Source: Anisodus tanguticus
Lineage: Eukaryota; Streptophyta; Magnoliopsida; Solanales; Solanaceae
NCBI GenBank assembly: GCA_034509755.1
Contig: CM067539.1
Span: 22,291,001 to 22,355,000 of the forward strand
Direction of reading: 5' to 3'
DNA length: 64,000 nucleotides
A program made the position numbers and the translations under genes. The notes below the pieces were generated by a model, which searched no databases, was not told the DNA's origin, and saw nothing but the letters and a program-made list of their open reading frames with translations. Positions 46,702 through 56,782 of this stretch are shown here, in pieces (positions within the stretch are counted from its first letter, which is position 1; each line of letters begins with the position of its first letter).

Positions 46702-46789
46702 AGTAGAAAGATAAAAAAAGAAACTATAAAACCTTTGCTCCTCAACAAAATAATAATATAATAAAAAGAAAAAAGAAAAGCCTTAGAGA

Positions 46790-49700
46790 ATGAAAGGAGG
46801 GAAAAAGAAAAACTCCGGCTCTGAACTCCGTGAGTATGCAGAGACAGATGACGCCGGCAGCGAAGGCGAAGAGAAAGATGAATATGGGGAAGAAAAAACA
46901 TATGAAGAGCAAGAAGGTGAAGCTGTCAATGAAAAACCAAAACTTGCTGAAGGGTTTTATGAAATTGAAGCTGTTAGAAGAAAGAGACTACGAAAGGTAG
47001 CATGTACTACTTGCATTCATAATTTTAACCTGTTTTATTTTTCCGGATTTTTCGGGCATTAATTTCTGTGTGTTTTTTTTTTTTTTGTGGATTTTGGAAT
47101 CTTGGAAATGCTATGGATACTAAAGGGTCAAGTCCAGTATTTGATTAAATGGTAAGTTACTCACTCCTATATAATTACACAAATTTCAGCTTTTCTTCTA
47201 CTCCCTCCGTCCATGTTTACTTGTCCGCGTTTGACTTGACACACCCCTTAAAATCATCTTAATAATTGAAATCAATCAAACATACTTTAAAAGTTGTGCA
47301 CTGGCAAATTCCTTGAACTTTTTAACTCAATGATTAATAATTAAGGGTAAATAGGTATGAAGTGGTAAATTAACTCTTGGTTTTCCAAACTGCACAAGTA
47401 AAAATGGACATCTATTTTTAGTATATAGTGGATAAGTTAAAGTGGACGGAGGGAGTAGTTTTTGGTTCCAAGTTTCCATCTTTGGAAGTTTGTAGGTGAT
47501 AGTTTCCCACCAGGACAGCCCAGTGGCTAAGAGCCTGCCATTCGAACTCTAGTGCACGAGTTCATATTTCAGTGGCTTCATGGTCATCACTCTCCAGTCT
47601 TTTTTCTTTTCGCGCTTCCAGTAAATTATGTGAAAAAAGAAAAAAATAGTAAGTAATAGATGTTATGGGTGTTTTTGTTTAGGCGTGGCTGGCCGGAGAC
47701 AGCAAATACATGGGAACCTGTGAAGAATCTGATGTCCTGTTCTGATGTTATTGATGCATTTGAAGAGAGGTTTCTTCTATTTATAATCCCTTTTTTGTGT
47801 TCTTTATACTGATTAGTGTATATGGGATAGTTCTCTTGTTAATCTTTGGTACCTTTCTTGATCTGTTTTCTTTTTCACTTTGAAGCTCGCAGTCCGGGAA
47901 ACAACGATCAACACGCAAGCGTAAGCGGAAGTCTGGGGTTACAGAGACTCAAGTAAAGAAAAAGAAACAGCCGCAGCAGCAGTGTTCCCCTGCAGCTGCT
48001 ACATATAATGTGCCAGCAGTGATGGTTAGGATAATTGAGGAGCCTACACCCTCACCTCGTCTGAGTGATTTGAAGGCTACAAATCGTGTGGACAGTAATG
48101 GTAGTGAATTGAACTGCAAAGTAGACAAAGTGGTGAATGGAAATGGTTTGAGATTGAGTTTCCCATTAGAAGAAATTGGAGAGCAAAATGAGTTGAATTT
48201 GAAGCTGAGTGAATTAAAAGGAGCAGCGTCAACCAACGAGAACCCTATGGATAGATCTAGTAATGGTCTCTCAAATGGATTTCCTAAGGCCAATGGTGCA
48301 GAATCCCATCAATCTGATCGCTGCACTGGAGCTAAAAGGAGGAAATCTGGTTCTGTTCGGAGATTTAAACAGGACGCTACCTCAGATGTGATGGATGATA
48401 TCCAAGATGCTTTAGCAGGTGGTCTGTTGGCTACTTTCGTGCAGGAAGGAAGTCACAATCATGAATTTGTGGGCGGTGACTTGGTTTGTAGAAATAAGTC
48501 TGATGATTCCAAAGATGCATATACCATTACGCAACTTATCAAGCCTATTAGTTATTCAGCATCTTTATCCAATGATATGCAGGATGTCTCGGTGACCTTT
48601 CGTGCCAAGAGGTTTGTGAGTTAAAACCTACATTTCTATTTTCTAATGTTTGTCAGTTACCTTTGTGAATATGTGTGTGTGGTGCTATGATACTCAAAAT
48701 GTGCAAAATTTTAACTTTTCATTTATTTTTTTATAAGTCAAAACAATTTCATTGATATATCAAACCAATACATTGTCACTATAAATGTGGAATCACATCA
48801 AACTTCAAAAGAAATTTATCCAACTACATATACAGTAAGGAATGTCCTTTTACACAAAAACACATAGGAAGCAGAAGGAACATTACTCTGCACGGGAACT
48901 TTCAACCCCCAAAAAATGCAAAGAGGAGCACCCATCTGCAACTTCTTCTAAACGTCCATTTTTCTTAATCTCCAACTTTCTAGTGCATCTTCCATGGTTT
49001 CTAAGTAGCGCCCATGCCTTATCAAATATAAAAGACATTAGGGACCATATTTCTCTGGGAAGCGAGAAGTAGTAAATGGTCCACATCCTCATCGTTTGCC
49101 TTAGAAACAACACGAATTAACTAGTATCCATCTCCTACTCGGGCTACTACTCAAATTTTCCACAGTGGCTATAGTGCTTAGAGTTGCACATGACATAAAG
49201 AAAAGCCACATTTTTAGGAGCCTTTCTCTTTCATATAGATCTCAACATGGTTCTTGACCCACCAACAATTCTTAGATGATAATATGATTTCACCGAAGAT
49301 TTCATTGATGATGCAGTTTATAACACTTCATCTTCTTTTACAAACTCGTTATAGTTGTAACCCTTCGCAAAAGAGTATCAACATCATCACATTCCCGGTC
49401 TTGAATGAGTCTCCTGAAAGCTATTTCGACGTTCTTTTTTGTCTGTCTCTTCATGTGCATCAACAATGCATAAACAAGACAACTCATCTTTCAAAGCTTA
49501 ATTTCCTCACCAAAGTCCAAACTACCAACTAGAATTGAATGTAATTGCTATTCCGAGTACAGCTGATTATCTTCTAAGCTCGTTCCATATCCTTTGAAGT
49601 CCTTGTTTCACATCCCTCTTCTGAATTAGGACCAAAAAGAACAACTTAGATCTTTTAGGTTCAGTACGGATGGAAATGTCGTCTTTTAAAAATCATCTTC

Positions 49701-52700
49701 AGCATGTCTTACAGTGTTGGAAGAATTCAATGTGAGACTGTCTAATTCAGGTGCCTCAACTCTTCATCATCTTCTCATGGCCTCTTCTACTCCTCTCCGA
49801 TATCACGGTGACCTTCATTCTTCCTGTTCATCATATGGAAACCCGTATTGGAGACCCTGACTAATCTCCTTATTCTCTGAGAGCTCCTGGTTGGTGACAT
49901 GTTACCTCACCATGAAGCTATATCTTCTATGTGCATTGTGTGTTCGGTGGTACAATCTGTGTTATAGTCCTTTCTCTTACGGAGTGATGCAGATTTTTTT
50001 TTTTAATGAAAAAGGTAAAGATTTTACTAAAGAGCACCAAGAAGGTACATATAAGAGTACATCACAAAAGGAAGTAGAGGTCTTCCTTCTATTAATTGAA
50101 GGAGTACAATATTGCTCCTACATGACTAGTAAAGACTTTTCAAACATCTGGATTTTACAAGTGAAATACTTTCTCCCCTACCATTAAACATATATTATTC
50201 TTGTCTAGCCAAATATCCAAAAAATACAAGTAGCAATAGAGATTGTCCATCCCAGCTAGTTAATACATCCTGGCATGGCCCACTGAACTTGAAAGACAGC
50301 AAGGAACATTCCCAGATTTATGTGGTAAAGGTGCAGTGAAGCAGTCGATGATTCACTGACTCACCATTTCACATAGATAGCTTCTGCTCCACATGATGAG
50401 ACCCCTCTTCTGTATAAATTATCTTGTGTTAGACAAGCTTCATGAGTAGCAATCCAAGTAACACATGCAGCTTTCGGAGATGCCATGGTTTTCCATATGG
50501 TTTATCTTGAATTCTTCCCATTTTCTTCAAAAAATAATAATTTGAGCATGCCTTCACTGGGAATTTACCATCCTTTTGATGTTTATAAAGTGTCTTCCAC
50601 CTTATCTTCAAGAGAGAGAGGCTCCAGCACCTGAATCAGCGCGCAAATTCTATATCCAACTTGTTACCTATTTGAACAAGGTTACCCTTTCTCATTGTCA
50701 ATCTTTTCTTCATCAGACAATCATTCACAACCCTTTAGCATAAGTATTACTTACGTCTATACTTTTCTGAACATTGAATATTTCCTCGTTTCACTGGATA
50801 TGATTGTCTTTATCATTTTGTAATTTCAATGCCAGAAGTTTGTTTTCCCCTTAAGGATGCAGCTATGCTGTCGTGTGCTAACCATCTCCTTGAAAGCATG
50901 ATGCTGAAGCTATCACATTGTGTCTCTCCTTTTCGTCATAGAGACTAATGAGACAAAGTTCAATTGAGCTATCCTACAACAGTGATTATGATTATGGAAT
51001 GGGTATCACATCTTAAACATCTTGAAACCAATCAAATCAATTTTCAGTCTCATCATTCTGTTGTTCCCATTACATCTGAACTGAATTTTAATACTTCAAG
51101 TGGTGCTTTTTAGTTCTCTTTGTTTTTTTTTTTGCCTTGTTGATGGATGGATTGACGTGGCAAATCCAAGGTGAGGTGCCATGGTGTATGTTATTCGCGG
51201 ATGACATAGTTCTGATTGACGAGACTCGTAGCGGAGTTAACAATAAGCTGGAGGTTTGGCAAGAAACCCTGGAGTCTAAAGAGTTCAGGTTGAGTAGGGC
51301 AAAGACGGAACATTTGGAGTGCAAGTTCAGCGGCTCAACGCTTGAGGCTGGCGTAGAAGTGCTGCTTGATATCCAAGTCATTCAAAAGAAAGAAATTTTC
51401 AAGTATCTTGGGTCTATAATCCAAAGTAATGGAGAGATTGATGATGATGTCACACATCGTATTGGGGTAGGGTGGATGAAATGGAGGCTAGCATCCTGAG
51501 TTTTGTGCGACAAGAAGTGCCTCCAAAACTTAAAGGCAAGTTCTACAAAGCGGTGGTTAGACCAACTATGTTGTACGGGGTGGAGTGTTGGCCAGTCAAG
51601 AACTCTCACGTCTAGAAGATGAAAGTTGCGAAAATGAGGATGCGTGGGCATACTCGGAGAGATATGATTAAAAATGAAGATATCCGGGACAAGGTGTAAG
51701 TGGCCATGGTGGATGATAAGATGCGTGAAATGAGGCTGAGATGGTTCATTCATGTGCAGAGGAGAGGCGCGGATGCCCCCGTGCGGAGGTGTGAGAGGTT
51801 GGCTATGGATGATTTCAGGAGAGGTAGAGGTAGACCGAAGAAGTATTGAGGAGAGGTGATTCGACACGATATGACGAAGGTTCAGCTTACTGAGGACATG
51901 ACCTTATGGAGGACACAAATTAGGGTAGAAGGGTAGTAGTTCGTCGTGTGTTGCCTTTTCGTAGGTCCATAGTAGTAGTCGTAGTATTACGTGTATAGTT
52001 TCTTGTCCTTCGACTTCTGTTACATTCTATTAGTTCTTGTACCATCTTTTTATATCATGCTTTTTACCTTATTTATTTGTGGTAGCCTAAGTTGCTCGGA
52101 CTCGGGTGCGGCTATCCGATACGGGTACGTATTTGAGTGTCGAATTCGGCAAAATCTAAATTTCAAGATTCGGGGGTGCGTATCCAGTTATGGAGATACG
52201 GGTGTGAGGATTCGGCTAAGAAAATTCAAAATTATAAAAAAAATAGAGCTATAAAGATATATCGATGCTGTTGTCTACCATCCAAACTCAGAACACGACC
52301 TTGAATTATTGGTTTCTTTGAAACACGAAGCAACAAAAATGGGACAAAATACTATAATATTGAAGGTATGACATTTCCCTTTCTCTTAAATCCGTTTTTT
52401 CTTTAATTTTGAGAAATCAAATCTCAATCCCCCCCCCCCCCCAAAAAAAAATCGATGTACTCCGGTCAAAGTATCCAAAGTTGGTTGACCGTATCCGGTA
52501 CGGGGACGGCACCAAAACGGAGAGTCCGCGCAACTTAGGTGGTAGCTACTGCTTTATCATGGCCTTTTCATTCTCATTATGTTCATTTTAATATTGCTTT
52601 GATCTACTTATCCGTATCTAACCTTTTTTGTCTAACCTTCTCTTGAGTCGAGGGTCTTTCGGAAACAACCTCTCTACCTTCCCAGGTAAAGGTAAGGTCT

Positions 52701-53639
52701 GCGTACACTTTACCCTCCCCAGACCTCACATTGTGGGATTTCACTAGGTATCTTGTTTGATTTTTTTTTTTGGAAGTTGTGTATCCTTTTTTCTAGAACA
52801 GCAATATAACGTGTGTGTATAAGATGTTATGACCAATGTGATTATTTCCTTATTGTTTTTGTGTTATTCTCTTTTCTTAATGGAGGGAGCTAGAACTTGA
52901 CATTTTAGTTCGTGGTCACAGCTTGCTCATAGTCTCATTGGCTTTACCAACTTTGGTACACATCTTGCTAGATAATTTAATTCTAACTTTTCAGTTTGAT
53001 GATACTTTGCTGATTCTTTTATTAGCTTTTAGTTCACATTATAGTCTTTCTTAATGGTTGCCTATAGGTCGGATGGAAAGGAAATGATGGTGGATAACAA
53101 GTTTCTGAAGATGAATAATCCACTTCTGGTAACTGTTTCTCTATTCTCTCTTATTGTTCTTGCATCACCAAACCAATGCAATTATCTTACATTTTCATAT
53201 GTGGATTAATAACAGTCACTTCTCAGTTTCACATAAATATAGAAACCTCACGTTTAGTTTTAAAATCACAATAACCTCATCTTCTGATATAGCAATCAAA
53301 ATACTTGCTGTGATCTAATTTTGTAATGGTTCAGAAGTACTGCATTGATAGTGCCTGGAAATCTGAATTAGTAAACTTAATCTTTTACTCATTATAATTT
53401 TCTGATTGGAGTCTCACTAATTGTTTTGGATTATCACTTCAGATAAATACCTGAACATATTGTAAATTGTTAAAAATAAACAATATATCATTCTATTCTG
53501 TAATGATGGTTGTCATTTGACAAATGTATTGATATACTTCTTACTCTAGTTTCAGAAAGTATTTCCTTCAGCTTTTGTTTTGTTTTGGCAGTTGATAAAT
53601 TTCTACGAGCAACATTTGCGATACAATCCCTCTCTATGA
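46790..53639 (+). CDS. LHP1: LIKE HETEROCHROMATIN PROTEIN 1 (chromo and chromoshadow domains)
   Basis: Six exons: 46790-46996, 47126-47151, 47683-47769, 47886-48611, 53068-53128 and 53592-53639. All borders are GT/AG and phases agree, giving 384 residues and a TGA stop. LHP1 (also TFL2) binds H3K27me3 nucleosomes and takes part in Polycomb-type silencing in the nucleus. An acidic N-terminus (EGEEKDEYGEEKTYEEQEGE) precedes the chromodomain, residues about 53-106, with EGFYEIEAVRRKR, QYLIKWRGWPETANTWEP and DVIDAFEE. The hinge holds basic stretches RKRKRKSG and the conserved GAKRRKSGSVRRFKQD. The chromoshadow domain begins near ITQLIKPISYSAS and ends FYEQHLRYNPSL. Its last part is carried by two tiny exons beyond a 4.46-kb intron filled with LINE and hAT remnants. 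The coding sequence appears intact. Confidence 0.93.
47201..47455. mobile_element. Stowaway-type MITE in LHP1 intron 2
   Basis: 255 bp with ends CTCCCTCCGTCCATGTTTAC and (reversed right) CTCCCTCCGTCCACTTTAAC, flanked by TA at 47199-47200 and 47456-47457. The ends are nearly identical over about 14 bases, so it is younger or better preserved than the copy at 45227. Confidence 0.9.
47510..47600 (+). repeat. Possible tRNA-like SINE fragment in LHP1 intron 2
   Basis: GGACAGCCCAGTGGCTAAGAG and CCATTCGAACTC resemble A-box and B-box regions of a tRNA-derived SINE. The copy is short and no tail or target duplication could be defined. Confidence 0.3.
48725..49130 (-). pseudogene. L1 LINE 3' fragment in LHP1 intron 4
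   Basis: The minus strand gives a broken zf-RVT end (NDEDVDHLLL in one frame) and a 3' end running into AT-rich sequence near 48725. It is short and heavily mutated. It could extend to about 49450, where similarity is unclear. Confidence 0.5.
49990..50660 (-). pseudogene. L1 LINE 3' fragment with poly(A) tail, LHP1 intron 4
   Basis: On the minus strand one frame reads IWKTMASPKAACVTWIATHE, then ACLTQDNLYRRGV, the zf-RVT domain of plant L1 elements. The 3' end has a run of T on the plus strand (about 49994-50005), i.e. a poly(A) tail. It is 5'-truncated and interrupted by stops. Confidence 0.7.
51130..52770 (+). mobile_element. 5'-truncated RTE-type LINE, interrupted by a hAT MITE
   Basis: An open frame from 51137 encodes the palm of an RTE reverse transcriptase (GEVPWCMLFADDIVLIDE, then RAKTEHLECKFS and KYLGSIIQSNGEID). 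The frame breaks at 51500, but the rest is readable to about 51940 (VPPKLKGKFYKAVVRP, ALLMYG-like region, RRGRGRPKKY). The 3' untranslated part continues to CTGCGTACACTTTACCCTCC and GTGGGATTTCACTAGGTATC near 52700-52755, the same end seen in the TS-type tails elsewhere in the window. It lies in LHP1 intron 4 in sense orientation. Confidence 0.85.
52087..52538. mobile_element. hAT-type MITE inside the RTE 3' region
   Basis: 452 bp with inverted ends CTAAGTTGCTCGGACTC and (reversed right) CTAAGTTGCGCGGACTC, flanked by a perfect 8-bp duplication GTGGTAGC (52079-52086 and 52539-52546). No transposase. It includes CGGATACGGG-like repeats near both ends and a 14-base C run near 52429-52442. Removing it rejoins TTTATTTGTGGTAGCTACTGC of the RTE 3' region. 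Confidence 0.9.
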
Positions 53640-55119
53640 GTTGGCTGCAACGAAGGAAAGATAGATGTAGCTCGATTATCTCCTTCTCTTGCTTTGCCTT
53701 ACGTATAAAATGTTGTAATTTATTTGTTGTAACAAGCTGTAGGGTGTTAACCCATTAAATTTATTAGGAAGGTTAGTAAATAGCGTGCTAGAATATATTA
53801 TGAGAAACTCGTGTTATATTTTACTGATTTCGCAATATAATATGCTTCAAAGTCTATCTCGATGTGTCACCCAATAGATGAGGTGCAGATGGTAATATTC
53901 TTCAGACCTTTTATGTGTTGAAAACCACAGTGAGTTCCGTTCGATAGCTCTGGATCTGGATTCTGTAGTGCACCTATTTGTTTCCTAAGATTAATGATGT
54001 TTTACCATGGCTACTACGCAGCACCTAGTATTTTTTTATTACAAAGTTCAAGTAGTTGCAAGTGTACAAAGAAAAAGGGAAGCAGAACAAAATAGATAAA
54101 AGAATAGTTCTTAGCCGTTTTGATATTTCATATCTTGATATTCATGTTGGTAAATCTTTCCTTCATAGTTGGTTCCAATGGTCATGAAAAAAGCCATTGT
54201 TGATGTCATTATCAGAATTTCTTGCTGAAGTTAAAGAGTATATGAAAGCTATCAAACGTTAGTTGATCGAACAATTTTTTACGTCTTATTTCGAGAAAAC
54301 ATTTTTTGGTATAACCATTTAGCATTCGAAATTCAGTAGTCGCGCAAGATTCATTAAAGGAAAAAAGCGCTTCTTTATTGGGGTTTATCCATTTTCATGA
54401 CGCTCAATTATGAGAACTATGATTAAGGGTAGGGTGGAGGAATCCATTCCTACCGCTCCTTGACGGCGAATTATTGGTAACATGTAGCTGTAAGAGTGGT
54501 AAACGACCGGGTCGGAACGGAGATGGACAGATAAAAAATGAGTTAAATAAAAATGGATAAAGTATCTGACCCGCCTATATTTATTACGGCAATAAATGGT
54601 TTAATCAATGGATAACATGGTATATCCATGGTTTCAGGTATAGTTAGGTGAGAACACAAGCTAAAAGGCAAGATAAGCTTAGACTCAAAGAAAGTAAGGA
54701 CTCATGGAAAATAACAAACAAACAAATTTTTATAGTGACAATATGGATATTTCATCTAAATATTCATTTTTGTAGTGGATAATGTTCATATTTGATCCAT
54801 TTTTAAAAAGTCAGCTATCCAACCATATCTAATGAGTTAGGTCGGATGGTTACTTGTTTTTTAACCATTTTGTGATCAGCCGTAAAATTAACATGCAAAG
54901 ACAGTGCTTAGGCATCTACAGACCCTACCACCCTCCCGAGCTGCCAAAAAAAGAAAAAGATCACCAGACATTAGCTTCCAAAGGGAAGCATAAGGTGATG
55001 TGACCATGATAGTTACAGCCAATTGGTCTACTTTATATTCTCCTTTTTGCATGCCAGTAGATCTCATATTTTCTCTAAGCAACTGATACTACCAAACTCA
55101 GTATTGTGTTAGGCAAAAT
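53640..55119. other. LHP1 3' region and intergenic DNA
   Basis: No gene recognised. The region includes the 3' untranslated part of LHP1 and AT-rich sequence with no clear repeats. Confidence 0.4.
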
Positions 55120-55452
55120 ATGGGAAACATAGGCCCATCACCAATGGTTCCTTCAATGATTGTTGTGTTTCTTAGCCTGCTTATTTTTTGGCCAACAATT
55201 TCTAGTATAGGTGGAGGTGCGACTATTCTTCTTCTAGTATTGTTGTTTCCTGTTTCCTTGACAGTTATTATATACTTGTTGTCAATATTCACCCCTATAC
55301 AAAATGTTTCCTCTCCTACATATTGGGAAGGCAGTACTGGTTCTGTTGCATATGATGGAGAAGGGTTGTTTCCTAGTTGTCCTCTTCTTTGTATTGTACA
55401 GTTTCTTGGGGTGACTTCTTTTCTTTTCATTTTTTTATATTTCTTAAGATGA
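55120..55452 (+). CDS. Possible small membrane protein (110 residues), unknown
   Basis: The frame from MGNIGPSPMVPSM encodes three hydrophobic stretches: residues about 11-30 (MIVVFLSLLIFWPTISSIGG), 35-58 (ILLLVLLFPVSLTVIIYLLS) and 90-109 (LCIVQFLGVTSFLFIFLYFL), separated by a polar loop. It could be a three-pass membrane protein. I do not recognise the family. The opposite strand is also open over the same stretch (55098-55505), so this may be chance. The absence of an intron and the plain ATG context neither support nor exclude it. Confidence 0.45.
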   Translation: MGNIGPSPMVPSMIVVFLSLLIFWPTISSIGGGATILLLVLLFPVSLTVIIYLLSIFTPIQNVSSPTYWEGSTGSVAYDGEGLFPSCPLLCIVQFLGVTSFLFIFLYFLR

Positions 55453-56212
55453 TAAAAGAAAATATATATCAAATTTGTGTTAGAGATGGAATATTGAACA
55501 AGCATATAGCAGATTCTTTAGAAAAAGAGAACAAAATTTGTATTGTGCCTTGTAAAATGGCTAGTGTACAAGAGTAAGTTACCATTCCTTGGATCATCAA
55601 AGTGCTTACACAGTCATATATGTATCAAGAAAATGTTATGCCCAAAAGTAACTTGTTTACTTTCTTTAATTCCTTCTGGCTTATTACTATTTGTCTGCAA
55701 ATATAAAGACAAAGATGCTCTAATTTTTATGCTTATATCTCATTTTCAAGCTAAAAGAAACTATCTCTTAATCTATGATGTTACAAAATTGGATCCGATA
55801 GAATCAGATATGTATAAAAACTGCAAAAACACTGAATTTTCATCACTTAGGCAAGAATGTAATTCTACCAAAGTGCTTGAAACATTATCCAATTTTCCAA
55901 AACGTACACTCTGGACACTTCCTTTTCCCCCCTTAATTAACATGTCAAACTTGGATACATATCCGATTATTGAAAATATTATCTGTAAATTTGAACACTT
56001 GATAACAAAGATTATTTTTTCAACATTTGAATGTATATATTTATTTAAAAATTAATAAATATCGGTAAAAAAAAGCTTTGAGTATAGACATGTGTTCTTT
56101 TATAAAAATTCAAACAATTTCACAAGAAATCTCTCAATTGGAAGAGGGGTTTCATATTATTTAAAATAATATAAAAAACTATTTCTACACAATAAAATCT
56201 TATCTAAAAGTG
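55453..56212. other. AT-rich intergenic, one open frame of doubtful value
   Basis: A 170-codon open frame (55543-56055) has a Cys-rich start and a Lys/Asn/Ile/Phe-rich composition expected from AT-rich sequence. No domain or repeat was recognised, so it is not called as a gene. Confidence 0.35.
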
Positions 56213-56640
56213 TGTTGTGGAAGACTAATATATAGAGAGTGATTAAATCACAACTACTATAACTAAAGGCAACTAATAAATAATAATAGAGACAACAATA
56301 AAAAAGAGCACCAAGAATTTACAAGATTCGACAACATTGTATTTTTGCCTAGTCCTTGGTACAATCAACCCAAATTTTATTCCACTCCAAAATTACAAGT
56401 GAAATACTACGAGAGAGAAAGAAGATTCAAATGCCTTAGAAGATGAGAAGGCAAGTGAGAATGTTTTCAAATGAACAAAACTCTTGCTATTTATAGAAGT
56501 GAAGTTGCCTCACTATTGTCATGCATGACATCACTTAGAATGTGATCATGCAATGTAAATGCATGAAAAATGCATCTACTAATTTCATTCTAAGAATGAG
56601 GCTTCCAATGTTCACATGATCAATCTTGAAAAATTTAACA
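56213..56640 (-). repeat. 3' LTR of Tnt1-like element
   Basis: Starts TGTTAAATTTTTCAAG (minus) after the purine tract and ends CCACAACA. It is a direct repeat of 63159-63597, with indels and substitutions. TATA-like CTATAAATAGCAAG lies near 56487-56500. Confidence 0.88.
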
Positions 56641-56782
56641 AATCTCCACCTTCGCAAGATTTCACATTTTCAATTTTCTCTCAATGACAAATTTTGGTTG
56701 TGTCTTCAACTTGAATCTCAATGTTCAACAATGTTGATCAAGTTCAAACAATGTTGAAACTTGACCGCAGTCACTATTTTCA

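Larger units (their letters stand above)
44484..46789. other. Intergenic region between SIG2 and LHP1
   Basis: AT-rich, without a recognised gene. It contains a complete Stowaway-type MITE (45227-45478) and, 90 bases before the LHP1 start codon, the right end of a second one (to about 46701). The LHP1 promoter must lie in the last part. Confidence 0.5.

Noticed and set aside
55543..56055. 170-codon open frame
   Set aside because: AT-driven composition, no conserved motif, no homologous family recognised.
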